Shown here in pieces: positions 32,188 through 42,864 of a stretch of 64,000 bases of DNA. The stretch covers positions 1-64,000 of the forward strand of contig NZ_JAESWA010000020.1 of assembly GCF_016765615.1 (NCBI RefSeq). Reading direction: 5' to 3'. The first letter of the stretch is position 1; each line of letters opens with the position of its first letter. Under the pieces are notes generated by a model that was not told where the DNA came from, did not search any database, and saw only the letters and a program-made list of their open reading frames with translations. Both the position numbers and the translations under genes were made by a program. Source of the stretch: Clostridium paridis (GTDB lineage: Bacteria; Bacillota; Clostridia; Clostridiales; Clostridiaceae).

Positions 32188-32249
32188 CATATTTTTATAT
32201 TCATAGGGGATAATAAATTTTACAGTTAGAAAAATAAGGAGTGTGTGGA

Positions 32250-35200
32250 ATGTTCTATATTTATATAATTCTTATATTATTCATAGCCATACTTGGGTTT
32301 TATCTATTTTTTAAATATAAAGGCAATGAAGAAAATAATTTAATGGAGGATGTTCCATCCATAAGTGTAAGTCAAGAAGACTTAGAAAAACATGCATTAG
32401 AAATATCTCAGCACTTTAATTTAGTAACAACTAGATCTAATTCTAGAAGAAAACTTTTGAAGAGCTTAGATAGAAGTTATAGGAATATTATCGAAACATA
32501 TGAGTTTATAGATAATGAAGTGAAATATAAAAAAGAGGTTGTGGCAGCAGCAGAATGGATGCTCGATAACCTTTATTTAATTGAAAAAGAATATAAAGAT
32601 ATAAAATATAATATGCCTAATTCTTATTACAAGGGGTTACCTGTAATAAAAAAAGGAATAATGAAAGGATATCCTAGGATATACCATATAGCAGTAGAAC
32701 TTATTTCCCATACAGATGGAAGAATATATGAAGATACAATCGAAACATTTATAAATGCGTATCAAAAAAACACAATACTTTCAATGGGAGAGTTATGGGC
32801 TCTACCTATTATGATTAGAATTGCATTAATTCAAAATATAAGCAAAATTGCAGAAAAGATTGTATATGCACAAAAGGAAAAGGAAAAAGGAGAATTATTA
32901 GCAGAAGAATTAATAAATGCTTATAACAATAACAGATTGAATGATAAGCTCCAAGAATTAAATGATAATACAGTCTATAGCTCACATTTTATTGAGAAGT
33001 TTGTGAAAATTTTAAGAAATAATGGAATAGATAGCATTGAACTATATGAATGGCTAGATGGCAAATTAGAAATTCAACAGACTACAACAGATAAAATAAT
33101 AATTGAAGAACATCAATTGCAGGCTGCTTTTCAAATGTCTATAGGTAACTCAATAACAAGTATAAGAGAAGTTGGAGGAATTCCATGGAGGGATTCATTT
33201 GAGAAGTTAAGTTTAGTAGAAGCAATATTAAAGCAAGATCCTATTAAAATATATACTTCAATGGATTTTGAATCTAGGGATAATTACAGGCATATGGTAG
33301 AAAAAATAGCTAAGAACAAGAATGTACCAGAGATTCTTGTTGCAAAAAAGGCTATCGAATGTGCAAAGAATTCTAATAATGTAGAGGAGTATAGAAAGCA
33401 TATAGGATATTACCTTATCGATGACGGAATAAATGAGTTGAAATATGCTATAAATCCAAAAGCCACAATTGATAGAAAGTTTAATGAATATATGAATAGA
33501 CATAAAGTTAAGTTATATGTGGGTACAATTTTTATACTTACAGCAGTATTATGCTTTTTGGTTTTAACATTGGTCTCAAGTGCTGATAGGAATGTATCAG
33601 GAATTGTTTATATAGTAGAATTTTTAGCACTTATAATTCCTTGCAGTGAAATAGTGATCTCCATATTTAATTGGAGCATAAATAGAATATCTACTCCAAG
33701 ATTTATGCCTAAAATTGAATTTAAGGATGGTTTACCAATAGAATGTTCAACAATAGTTGTTATACCAACACTATTAACAAGTAAATCTAGGGTAAAAGAA
33801 TTAATTAGCGACTTAGAGGTTTACTATCTTGCAAATAAGGAGAAAAATATTTATTTTGCATTATTAGGAGATTTTAAAGATAGTCTGTTTAAGGAAGAGA
33901 TACAAGATGAAGAAATTGTTGAAACAGCATTAGCAGAAGTTAAAAAGCTCAATGAAAAATACTCTGATTCAGGTGAAGATGTATTCTATTTCTTTAATAG
34001 ATATAGACAATTTAATGAAAAGGAAGGAATATGGTTAGGCTGGGAGAGAAAACGTGGAAAGTTAATGGAGTTTAATGCTCTCTTAAGGGGAGATAAAAAT
34101 ACGAGCTATAACATAATAAGTGGTGATATAGAAAAGCTTAAAAGTATAAAATATGTAATAACATTGGATGCAGATACTCAGTTACCACGAGATATTGGTA
34201 AAAAGTTAGTTGGAGCTATGTGCCATGTTCTTAGTAAACCACATGTAGATAAAGCACGTAAAAAAGTCTTAAGAGGATATGGGCTTATGCAACCACGTGT
34301 CAGTGTAGGAACAATAGAAGCTAACAAAACTATATTTTCTAAGATTTTTTCTGGTGAAACAGGAATAGATATGTATACTAGCGCAATATCAGATGTTTAT
34401 CAAGATATATTTGGTGAAGGAATTTTTACAGGTAAGGGAATTTATGATATTGACGTATTTAATTATATGCTAAAAGATGAAATACCTGAAAACAAGGTTC
34501 TGAGTCATGACTTGTTAGAGGGGTCATATGTAAGAGCAGCATTACTAACTGATGTGGAGCTAATTGATGGATATCCAGCATATTATAATTCTAGCTCTAA
34601 GAGATTACATAGATGGGTAAGAGGAGATTGGCAAATTATTAGTTGGATAACCAAGAAATCTCCATTAAATTCATTATCAAGATATAAGATATTTGATAAT
34701 TTAAGAAGAAGTCTTTTGGCACCAGCAATAGTATTATTAGTTGCACTATCATTTTGGTTATTCCCTTCCTCTGATAAAGGATTAGTTGTGGCATTATTAG
34801 CACTTTTATGTCCTGTAATATTCGATGTATCAGAAGCAGTGGTTTCACCAGTTAAAGGGATAAGTTTATCAGGAAAAATAAGTAATTGCATGACAGCTAT
34901 TGAACAAATGTTTCTAATATTTTGTTTTTTACCATATCAAGCATATCTAATGTTAGATGCGATTATTAGAACTTTATATAGACTTATTATTAGTAAAAGA
35001 AATTTTTTAGAATGGCAAACAGCTGCTGATGTTGAAGCTAAACTAGGTAGAAATCTGAAAAGTTTTGTTACTGCTATGTGGCCTGGAAGTTTAATTAGCT
35101 TAGTAATCTTAATATTGTCCTTTGGTGTTTCTACACAGTCTGGTGCATTAATGATACCATCATGTGTTCTTTGGATTATAAGTCCAATAATTGCTTACTT

Positions 35201-38200
35201 TATAAGTAAGGAGATAAAACCTAAAGATTATATTTTAGAACAAGAAGATATGAAACTGTTAAGAAGGTTTAGTAGAAAAACTTGGGCTTACTTTGAGGAC
35301 TTTGTGAATGAGGATAATAACTGGCTTGCCCCTGACAATTTTCAAGAAGACCCGCCTAAAGGAGTAGCTACTAGAACATCTCCTACAAACATGGGAATGG
35401 GGCTTACTGCGAATTTAGTGGCTTATGACTTGGGATATATTGGAATGTTAGAGACTGTCGAAAGGCTTGAGAAAATAATTGTTAGTATGGAAAGCTTAGA
35501 GCAGTATAAAGGCCACTTTTATAATTGGTATGATACTGTTAGCAAAGAGCCATTATTCCCTAGGTATGTCTCAACTGTTGATAGTGGTAACTTGGTAGGG
35601 TACTTATGGTTGGTTTCTGAAACCTTGGATGAGTATAAAAAATCTTTTATGATTAACGTAAATAAAATTCAAGGATTATATGACACATTTAATTTGACTA
35701 ATAAAGAAATAGAAGAACTAACAGGAATCAAAGAACTTAATAGTGAGGATATTAATGATATAAATGATAATGAATTTGATATTATTACATGGAAAAACAT
35801 ATTAAATAAATTCAGTAACAGAGTAACTGAAATAGGAAAATTACAAGATGGAAGACAATTATACTGGAACTCTAAAGCTAAAAAACTTATTGATGGATAT
35901 AGTAGAGAACTGACAGAACTATTTCCATGGGTAGATGTGATAGATGGAGAGGAAAAAGATACATCAAGTATAGTACAAAATCTTAAAAACTTATTATCAC
36001 AAACACCACTTTACTTGATTAATTCTGAAATTGAAAAGATTGAAAATGATATAGAAAGAAACATGAGGAATGATAGTTTAGAAAGAAGTCAAAAGGACAA
36101 AATGAATAAGCTTAAAGCACTACTAGAAGAGAGTAAAGAAAGTGTTTATAAGTTTATTAATAAGATATCAGAATTAAAAGCAAGAATAGATAAAATGGCT
36201 GAAGATACTAATTTCACTATGCTATATCATAAAAATAAACATGTATTTGCAATTGGATATGATATTGAAAAAGATTCATTAAGCAATTCGTATTATGATT
36301 TACTTGCTTCTGAATCAAGGCAAGCAAGCTTTGTTGCAATTGCAAAAGGCGATGTTGAACAAGAGCATTGGTTTAACTTAAGTAGAGCAATGGCCTTGAT
36401 AGGCAACAAAAAAGGTCTAGTTTCTTGGAGTGGAACAATGTTTGAGTATTTTATGCCGTTGTTAATTCTTAAAAACTATCCTGATACTTTACTTCAAGAA
36501 ACCTATAATAGTGTTATTTATGGTCAAAAAAGTTATTGCAAAGATAGAAATGTACCTTGGGGAATATCAGAATCAGCATTCTATACCTTTGATGCAGCTT
36601 TAAATTATCAATATAAGGCATTTGGAGTACCTGGAATAGGTTTAAAAAGGGGACTATCAAATGAACTAGTAATATCTCCATACTCAACAATTATGGCATT
36701 ACAGATAGATTTGCTAGATTCTATAGACAATATGAAAAGGCTTATTAATGAAGGAATGGATGGAAAGTATGGTTTCTATGAAGCTCTAGATTATACAAAA
36801 GAAAGAGTTCCTAAAGAATTGAAAAAAGGCATAGTTAAGTGCTTTATGGTACATCATCAAGGTATGAGTTTGATGGCTCTAAACAATGTGTTAAATAATA
36901 ATATCCTACAAGAAAGATTTCATAGAATTCCTAGAGTGAAAGCTACAGAGTTATTACTACAGGAGAAAATTTCAAAGAGGATAATCTATAACAGAAAACA
37001 TCAATTTGAGCCAGTAGAGTTTAATATTGAAAAACAACCAATAGTAATTAGAAAATTTAATACAGCAAATACACAAAATCCAGAAACTAATATTATCTCA
37101 AATGGTAATTATTCTGTTATGTTAACTAATAGTGGAAGTGGCTATAGTAAGAGAGATGAATTGACTGTTTATAGATGGAGAGAAGACTTGACACTAGATA
37201 ACACAGGAATGTTCTTCTATATTAAAAACTTAAATTCAAATGAGTATTGGAGTGCAGCATATGAACCTTGTAAAAAAGAGGGAGATGGCTACGAAGTTAA
37301 GTTTTCATTAGATAAAACTGAATTTAAAAGAAAGGATGGAAACTTAAATACTAAATATGAAATAGCAGTATCACAAGAGGATAATGCAGAAACAAGAAAA
37401 ATATCTATAACTAATAATAGTGAGCATTCAAGAACCATCGAACTTACTAGCTATATGGAAGTTACACTAGCACCATATAATGCAGACATTGTGCATCCAA
37501 CATTTAGTAATCTATTTATAAGAACAGAGTATGTTGGGGAGCCAGCTTGTGTTATTGCAAATAGAAGACCAAGAGCTAAGGGTCAGAAAAAACCCCATGT
37601 GGTTCAAACAGTAGCAGTTCAAGGGGAATTGCTAGGAAATATTGAATATGAAACTAGTAGAGCTAATTTTATAGGCAGAGGTAATGATGTATCTAGACCC
37701 TTTGTAATGGAGAATAGTGCTCCGCTTACTAATACAACTGGAGCTGTACTAGATCCTATAATAAGCATGAGAGTAAGGCTGGAGATTAAGGCAGGTGAGA
37801 CCGCTAAAGTAGCATTTACAACAGCTTTAGGAAACTCTAGAGAAGAGGTAATAGAATTAGCTAAGAAATACAGTCAAATGTTTAATGTGAAGAGAATATT
37901 TGAGATGGCATTAACCCAGACACATTTAGAAATGAAGTACTTGGATATTAAGTCTACACAAGGAAACTTATATCAATATATGGCTTCAAAGATACTATTT
38001 ATTAATCAATCTCTGAGAGAACGTGAGAAGTACATTAAGGAGATTAGAAAAGCTCAGTCTTCCTTATGGCCATACGGTATATCTGGTGATTTGCCAATTT
38101 TACTATTAGTATTAAGGAATCAAAAGGATTTAGACTTGGTAAGGCAGTTGCTCAAAGCACATGAATATTGGGCAACTAAAGGGTTGAAGGTAGATTTAGT

Positions 38201-40889
38201 CATTTTAAATCTTCAAAATACAGTATATACACAGCCGCTGCAAGATGGAATAAGGGATATGATTACTTCAAGTCATGCTAGGGATAAAGAAAATAAGCCA
38301 GGAGGAGTATTTGTACATAGTAAAGGAACTATGTCTAATGAAGATGTGGATTTCCTTATAGCTATAGCAAGACTTGTTATAGATGCTGAAAAAGGTAGTT
38401 TAATGGAGCAGCTTAAGATTAAATATCGATATAATCAAGAAGAAAAGTTACTACAAATTAGTAATAAAGAATATAATGCAAAAGCTTTCAGATTTGATGA
38501 AAGAAATCTAGAATACTTTAATGGATATGGTGGTTTTGATGTAGAGAAAGAAAAATATACTATCATATTGAAGGAACATAAGAATACTCCAGCTCCTTGG
38601 ATAAATGTAATTTCAAATGGGGAATTTGGATTCCATATATCTGAAAGTGGAAGTAGCTACACTTGGTATAAGAATAGTAGAGAGAACAAGGTAACTACTT
38701 GGTCAAATGACCCAGTAACAGATCCATTAGCCGAAGCATTATATTTAAGAGATGAAGTGAATGGAAAACTATGGGGTATCACACCAAAACCTGTGCGAGA
38801 TCAAGGAGAATATATTATTGAACATGGATTTGGATATTCAAGCTTTAAGCATGAGGCCAATGGAATAATTGGAGAAGTAACATATTTTGTTCCGGTTGAT
38901 GAGAGCGTTAAGATAGGGTTAGTAAAGCTTAAAAATAATTGTGATGAGAATAGAAGGTTATCACTATCATACTATGCACACACTGTATTAGGAGTAGTAC
39001 CTCAACAAACAGCTCAATATATATCTACATATTTGCAAGATGGTAAGTATATATATGCACAAAATCCTTACAGTGAACATTTTGGAAGAGCATATGCATA
39101 TTTAACAATTGCAGGTGGAGAAGAAACATCCTTCACAGGAAATCGCACTGAGTTCTTTGGAAGAGGGGGTATAATTGATAGACCAAAGGCCCTAAAGTAT
39201 GAGAACTTTAGTAATTCTGTTGGTTCAGGTTATGATCCTTGTCTAGCATGTAATACAAAAATAGAAATAAATCCAGAGGAAGAAATAGAACTTGTGATAA
39301 TACTTGGTCAAAAAGAAAATATAGAAAATATTAATAAGATTGTTGAGGAATATAGCAATATAGAAGTTGCAGAAACAAAATTAAAGGAAATTAAGGAATA
39401 TTGGAAAGAATTGCTTCATAGGATACAGGTTAAAACTCCAGATAAAACAATGGATATACTGCTTAATGGCTGGTTAATGTATCAAACAATATCTTGTAGA
39501 TATTGGTCTAGAACAGCCTTCTATCAATCTGGTGGAGCAATAGGCTTCAGAGATCAACTTCAAGATGTTATGTCCATTGGATTTTTAAATTCAGAATTTA
39601 CAAAGGATCAAATTTTGCATAGTGCCACAAGACAATTCGTTGAAGGAGATGTTCAGCATTGGTGGCATCCAGTAGTCAATAGTGGAATAAGAACAAGATT
39701 TTCTGATGACCTTTTATGGCTACCATATGTGACAATAGATTACATTAAAAATACTGGTGATTATAGCATATTAGAAGAGGAAGCTGGTTACCTAGAAGAT
39801 GAACCGTTAAAAGAAGGAGAAGATGAGAGATATAAAGTTACTCCAGAGTCAGATAAAAAAGGAAGTATATATGAGCATTGTGTAAGAGCTATAGAAATAT
39901 CATTAAAATTTGGACCGCACAATATACCACTTATGGGAAGTGGAGATTGGAATGATGGTATGAGTACCGTTGGAAATGAAGGTAGAGGTGAAAGCGTGTG
40001 GTTAGGATGGTTCTTATATAGTATACTTAATGATTTTAAGGAGATATCAAAGCATAAAGGTGATGATGAGAGAGCCAATAGGTATGAAAAAATGAGAGAT
40101 TTTATAGGAGAGAATCTTGAAGAGAATGCTTGGGATGGTGGATGGTACAGAAGAGCTTACTTCGATGATGGTACTCCATTAGGATCAATTGAAAATGATG
40201 AATGTCAAATTGATTCATTGTCTCAATCATGGTCAGTAATCTCTGGAGCAGGAAGAGAATCTAGAGTAGAAGAGGCTATGGCAGCTTTAGAAAGATATCT
40301 TGTTAAAGAAAATATGGGAATGGTTCTATTATTAACACCAGCATTTAATAATTCTATATTAGAGCCAGGATATATAAAAGGATATGTACCAGGAGTTAGG
40401 GAAAATGGAGGACAATACACTCATGCAGCAACATGGGTTATACTTGCAATGACTAAGCTAAAGTATAATTCTAAAGCTTGGAGAATATTCCATATGATAA
40501 ATCCAATTAACCACTCTAAGTCATATCTTGAATGTGAAAGATATAAGGTTGAACCATATGTAATGACTGCTGATATCTATGCAACAGAAGGGCATGAAGG
40601 CAGAGGCGGCTGGAGCTGGTATACAGGTGCATCAGGATGGATGTATAGGGTTGGTATCGATGGAATACTTGGACTTAAGCTAAGAGAAGGAAAGGGTTTT
40701 TCAATAGAACCGTGCATACCAGATGAATGGAATGGATATGAAATAAACTATAGAAAAGATGGTTGCACTTATCATATTCAAGTAAAGAGAGGAGAAACCA
40801 AAGAAATATATTTAGATGGAGCTCCAATTAAAGATAATATGATACCGTATTTAGATGATGGTGAACATGAGGTTGAAGTAATAATATAG
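32250..40889 (+). CDS. Cyclic beta-1,2-glucan synthase-like protein (GT84 + glucoamylase-like + GH94)
   Basis: 2,879 residues from the ATG at 32250 (AAGGAG eight bases upstream). A membrane anchor lies at 1-22 and further helices near 420-480 and 800-990. Between them is a processive glycosyltransferase with TLDADTQLP (~640), the acid block SHDLLEG and HRWVRGDWQ (~787). A glucoamylase-like cyclisation domain spans about 1330-1550 (SESRQASF, WSGTMFEYFMP, MVHHQGMSLMAL). The rest is GH94-type, with GFRDQLQDVM, QHWWHP and SGDWNDGM (~2566). Brucella and Rhizobium Cgs/NdvB share this order; clostridial relatives are known. The product would be a membrane-made beta-1,2-glucan. No ABC exporter (NdvA) adjoins it. 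Confidence 0.93.
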   Translation: MFYIYIILILFIAILGFYLFFKYKGNEENNLMEDVPSISVSQEDLEKHALEISQHFNLVTTRSNSRRKLLKSLDRSYRNIIETYEFIDNEVKYKKEVVAAAEWMLDNLYLIEKEYKDIKYNMPNSYYKGLPVIKKGIMKGYPRIYHIAVELISHTDGRIYEDTIETFINAYQKNTILSMGELWALPIMIRIALIQNISKIAEKIVYAQKEKEKGELLAEELINAYNNNRLNDKLQELNDNTVYSSHFIEKFVKILRNNGIDSIELYEWLDGKLEIQQTTTDKIIIEEHQLQAAFQMSIGNSITSIREVGGIPWRDSFEKLSLVEAILKQDPIKIYTSMDFESRDNYRHMVEKIAKNKNVPEILVAKKAIECAKNSNNVEEYRKHIGYYLIDDGINELKYAINPKATIDRKFNEYMNRHKVKLYVGTIFILTAVLCFLVLTLVSSADRNVSGIVYIVEFLALIIPCSEIVISIFNWSINRISTPRFMPKIEFKDGLPIECSTIVVIPTLLTSKSRVKELISDLEVYYLANKEKNIYFALLGDFKDSLFKEEIQDEEIVETALAEVKKLNEKYSDSGEDVFYFFNRYRQFNEKEGIWLGWERKRGKLMEFNALLRGDKNTSYNIISGDIEKLKSIKYVITLDADTQLPRDIGKKLVGAMCHVLSKPHVDKARKKVLRGYGLMQPRVSVGTIEANKTIFSKIFSGETGIDMYTSAISDVYQDIFGEGIFTGKGIYDIDVFNYMLKDEIPENKVLSHDLLEGSYVRAALLTDVELIDGYPAYYNSSSKRLHRWVRGDWQIISWITKKSPLNSLSRYKIFDNLRRSLLAPAIVLLVALSFWLFPSSDKGLVVALLALLCPVIFDVSEAVVSPVKGISLSGKISNCMTAIEQMFLIFCFLPYQAYLMLDAIIRTLYRLIISKRNFLEWQTAADVEAKLGRNLKSFVTAMWPGSLISLVILILSFGVSTQSGALMIPSCVLWIISPIIAYFISKEIKPKDYILEQEDMKLLRRFSRKTWAYFEDFVNEDNNWLAPDNFQEDPPKGVATRTSPTNMGMGLTANLVAYDLGYIGMLETVERLEKIIVSMESLEQYKGHFYNWYDTVSKEPLFPRYVSTVDSGNLVGYLWLVSETLDEYKKSFMINVNKIQGLYDTFNLTNKEIEELTGIKELNSEDINDINDNEFDIITWKNILNKFSNRVTEIGKLQDGRQLYWNSKAKKLIDGYSRELTELFPWVDVIDGEEKDTSSIVQNLKNLLSQTPLYLINSEIEKIENDIERNMRNDSLERSQKDKMNKLKALLEESKESVYKFINKISELKARIDKMAEDTNFTMLYHKNKHVFAIGYDIEKDSLSNSYYDLLASESRQASFVAIAKGDVEQEHWFNLSRAMALIGNKKGLVSWSGTMFEYFMPLLILKNYPDTLLQETYNSVIYGQKSYCKDRNVPWGISESAFYTFDAALNYQYKAFGVPGIGLKRGLSNELVISPYSTIMALQIDLLDSIDNMKRLINEGMDGKYGFYEALDYTKERVPKELKKGIVKCFMVHHQGMSLMALNNVLNNNILQERFHRIPRVKATELLLQEKISKRIIYNRKHQFEPVEFNIEKQPIVIRKFNTANTQNPETNIISNGNYSVMLTNSGSGYSKRDELTVYRWREDLTLDNTGMFFYIKNLNSNEYWSAAYEPCKKEGDGYEVKFSLDKTEFKRKDGNLNTKYEIAVSQEDNAETRKISITNNSEHSRTIELTSYMEVTLAPYNADIVHPTFSNLFIRTEYVGEPACVIANRRPRAKGQKKPHVVQTVAVQGELLGNIEYETSRANFIGRGNDVSRPFVMENSAPLTNTTGAVLDPIISMRVRLEIKAGETAKVAFTTALGNSREEVIELAKKYSQMFNVKRIFEMALTQTHLEMKYLDIKSTQGNLYQYMASKILFINQSLREREKYIKEIRKAQSSLWPYGISGDLPILLLVLRNQKDLDLVRQLLKAHEYWATKGLKVDLVILNLQNTVYTQPLQDGIRDMITSSHARDKENKPGGVFVHSKGTMSNEDVDFLIAIARLVIDAEKGSLMEQLKIKYRYNQEEKLLQISNKEYNAKAFRFDERNLEYFNGYGGFDVEKEKYTIILKEHKNTPAPWINVISNGEFGFHISESGSSYTWYKNSRENKVTTWSNDPVTDPLAEALYLRDEVNGKLWGITPKPVRDQGEYIIEHGFGYSSFKHEANGIIGEVTYFVPVDESVKIGLVKLKNNCDENRRLSLSYYAHTVLGVVPQQTAQYISTYLQDGKYIYAQNPYSEHFGRAYAYLTIAGGEETSFTGNRTEFFGRGGIIDRPKALKYENFSNSVGSGYDPCLACNTKIEINPEEEIELVIILGQKENIENINKIVEEYSNIEVAETKLKEIKEYWKELLHRIQVKTPDKTMDILLNGWLMYQTISCRYWSRTAFYQSGGAIGFRDQLQDVMSIGFLNSEFTKDQILHSATRQFVEGDVQHWWHPVVNSGIRTRFSDDLLWLPYVTIDYIKNTGDYSILEEEAGYLEDEPLKEGEDERYKVTPESDKKGSIYEHCVRAIEISLKFGPHNIPLMGSGDWNDGMSTVGNEGRGESVWLGWFLYSILNDFKEISKHKGDDERANRYEKMRDFIGENLEENAWDGGWYRRAYFDDGTPLGSIENDECQIDSLSQSWSVISGAGRESRVEEAMAALERYLVKENMGMVLLLTPAFNNSILEPGYIKGYVPGVRENGGQYTHAATWVILAMTKLKYNSKAWRIFHMINPINHSKSYLECERYKVEPYVMTADIYATEGHEGRGGWSWYTGASGWMYRVGIDGILGLKLREGKGFSIEPCIPDEWNGYEINYRKDGCTYHIQVKRGETKEIYLDGAPIKDNMIPYLDDGEHEVEVII

Positions 40890-40892
40890 AAC

Positions 40893-40937
40893 AAATAGAT
40901 TAAGGTGACTAGAGTATCTAGTCACCTTAATCTATTT
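40893..40937. terminator. Bidirectional terminator, glucan synthase / VIT gene
   Basis: Two perfect 21-bp arms (40893-40913 and 40917-40937, core AAGGTGACTAGA / TCTAGTCACCTT) around a GTA loop. The right arm overlaps the stop codon of the minus-strand gene. Confidence 0.93.
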
Positions 40938-41823
40938 AAATGGAAATGCCTAAGAAATGTTTTATGGCTACGCCTATGATAAATGCAATAAAAGAAACAC
41001 CTATACTTATAGAAGCCATTTCAAGAAAGCGTCTTTTGAATGGGGCATCTTGCGCAACGGAAATATAGTAATTAAAGGCTGTAATTATTAAAAGAGTAGT
41101 AAGTATCATAACAATAGTTGCTAGAATATATTCAGAATCATTAAAGATTAAGAATGGTAAAACCAATAAGAGTACAGTTATTATATAGGATATACCTGTA
41201 TAGGTAGCAGATTTTGCTGCATCATCTCGTCCTTCAGATTTAGAAGCTAAGTAATCAGATGAAGCCATAGAAATTGTAGCGGATATACCAGTAACTAAAC
41301 CTAGTAATGCTATTATTTTTGTATTTTGAATAGCTAATATTAATCCAGCTAAAGTACCTGTTATTTCAACTAATGCATCATTTAATCCAAGGACAATAGA
41401 GCCCACATATTTAAGCTTTTCTTCATCAAGCATAGCTATAAGCTCATCTTCATGACGTTCCTCTTCTTGAATAATTTTTAATGCTTCAGGTATTTCTTTA
41501 GATATAATAGAATAATGTTTTGCTGATATTTCTTCACTTCTCTCCATAAGCTTAATAGCGAAAGTAAAACCTAGTATTCTGCTTACTAATGTATACCAAA
41601 AAACTTTTAGTTTACTTGGAGAAGCATCTTTGTGTGTATATTTCATCCAAATAGCGCTATGCTTTTTTTCATCGTTAGCTATGTTTTCAAGTATTTTTTT
41701 ATTACTTTCAGACTTAATTTTTTTAGCAATATTTTTATAAATATGATAGGCAGTGATCTCTTCCTTTTGTACTATTTCTAGTATTTCTTTTGTTTCATAA
41801 GTTAAATTTTTTACTTCTTTCAT
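40936..41823 (-). CDS. Ferritin-like domain fused to VIT/CCC1-type metal transporter
   Basis: 295 residues. Residues ~1-140 form a rubrerythrin-like helical bundle with carboxylate/His metal ligands (EEITAYHIYKNIA, ENIANDEKKHSAIW, EIIQEEERHEDELI pattern). Residues ~145-295 hold five membrane helices of the CCC1/VIT1 family: 'GLNDALVEITGTLAGLILAI' and 'SMASSDYLASKSEG' are the hallmark blocks of Fe2+/Mn2+ export or sequestration. This fusion (MbfA-like) pumps iron out of the cell. GGGGGTAT precedes the ATG. It is transcribed alone and likely protects against iron or oxidative stress. Confidence 0.92.
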   Translation of the reverse strand: MKEVKNLTYETKEILEIVQKEEITAYHIYKNIAKKIKSESNKKILENIANDEKKHSAIWMKYTHKDASPSKLKVFWYTLVSRILGFTFAIKLMERSEEISAKHYSIISKEIPEALKIIQEEERHEDELIAMLDEEKLKYVGSIVLGLNDALVEITGTLAGLILAIQNTKIIALLGLVTGISATISMASSDYLASKSEGRDDAAKSATYTGISYIITVLLLVLPFLIFNDSEYILATIVMILTTLLIITAFNYYISVAQDAPFKRRFLEMASISIGVSFIAFIIGVAIKHFLGISI

Positions 41824-42002
41824 GATATACCCCCAATTTTAAGCTTGTATATATTATTTAAACAATAGATAATAATTATTAACAGATAGTATATATCTAT
41901 TATATCATGCTTTGATGCAATTGGAAATGAAGGATAGATGTTACAGAGAATAAAATAAAAAAATGGATAAACTATATAATGAAAAAATAAGGAGGGATAT
42001 TT

Positions 42003-42221
42003 ATGAATTATAGTAGACATCATTCTGGAGTAAGAGAAGGATTAATACCTACAGCACTAGGAACTGCTGTAACAGCTGGAGCTATAGCTGCACGTTGTAT
42101 TGATATAAAGCAACACCATGGTATGAAAAGAAGAGATGTATTGCCAATGGTAGAAACTGCGATTATAGGCTTTGGATTAGCACACATAGTACTAGGAGCT
42201 ATAGATTTATTACAAGATTAA
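42003..42221 (+). CDS. 72-residue conserved-looking membrane protein, function unknown
   Basis: Opens MNYSRHHSGVREGL, then two hydrophobic stretches: PTALGTAVTAGAIAARCI (about 17-34) and TAIIGFGLAHIVLGAIDLL (about 52-70), separated by a His/Lys/Arg-rich loop (IKQHHGMKRRD). AAGGAGGG lies eight bases before the ATG, and a strong terminator follows 6 bases after the stop codon, so it is an independent gene. I do not recognise a family. The amphipathic, small-residue helices suggest a helical hairpin in the membrane. Confidence 0.8.
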   Translation: MNYSRHHSGVREGLIPTALGTAVTAGAIAARCIDIKQHHGMKRRDVLPMVETAIIGFGLAHIVLGAIDLLQD

Positions 42222-42226
42222 TGGCT

Positions 42227-42267
42227 AAAAACTACTAAAGTTTATCAAAAACTTTGGTAGTTTTTTG
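42227..42267 (+). terminator. Terminator of the 72-residue gene
   Basis: AAAACTACTAAAGTTT pairs with AAACTTTGGTAGTTTT (one G-T pair), followed by TTG. Confidence 0.88.
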
Positions 42268-42366
42268 TATATTATTAATATGTATTTATTGACAAAAATC
42301 TACCTTTATAACAAAATAATAGTGTACTTTAAGGTAAAACATATAAAAGAAAGAGGAATATCACAA

Positions 42367-42816
42367 ATGATAAGAAATTATTTAATCGAACTAGTAGTAA
42401 CGTGCATACCAGAAATGTTTCTAATGGCTATAACAATATATATGATAGCTAATAAAATTTTTGATAAGAAAAAGATACTTATTTCAACTGCAATTATGGG
42501 TCCAATAGGACTTGTTGTGCCTAAGCTTCCAATAAGTTTTGGGGTACATACAATAATCATGATGAGTATTTATTTAATCGTATTAATATCAATTAATAAA
42601 ATAGAAGTTAGGAAGGCTATATCTGGTCTTTTAGTATGTTTATTCATAATAATTACTTCAGAATTTATAAATTTTGCAATATTAGGAGTATTCAGAATAA
42701 CGCCAGACAAAAAAGAGCTTATAACGCAGTTTTATATGATACCATCGACACTTATATATATACTAATAAATTTTGCAATATATAAGTTGTTTTATTTGAA
42801 AAGAAAAAATGTATAA
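42367..42816 (+). CDS. Five-helix membrane protein resembling an AgrC-type sensor domain without kinase
   Basis: 149 residues. Hydrophobic segments at about 8-28, 36-54, 57-77, 83-108 and 118-141. The arrangement and 'MAITIYMIANKIF' opening recall the N-terminal membrane part of clostridial AgrC/GHKL kinases, here with no catalytic domain. The ATG at 42367 follows AAGAGG; a longer frame from 42265 has no ribosome site and would run out of the preceding terminator. It lies 48 bases before a full histidine kinase and may be co-transcribed with it. Function is unproven. Confidence 0.7.
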   Translation: MIRNYLIELVVTCIPEMFLMAITIYMIANKIFDKKKILISTAIMGPIGLVVPKLPISFGVHTIIMMSIYLIVLISINKIEVRKAISGLLVCLFIIITSEFINFAILGVFRITPDKKELITQFYMIPSTLIYILINFAIYKLFYLKRKNV

Positions 42817-42864
42817 GCTTAAGAATGAAAGATTAAGACATTTTTAAAGATATAAGGGGAAGTT

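Noticed and set aside
34583-34891. Short minus-strand frames within the glucan synthase gene (34583-34891, 33258-33503, 39788-40078)
   Set aside because: Antisense shadows with no independent signals.
42265-42366. Longer N-terminus for the five-helix membrane protein (start at 42265)
   Set aside because: That start lies in the tail of the preceding terminator and has no ribosome site; ATG at 42367 with AAGAGG is better.
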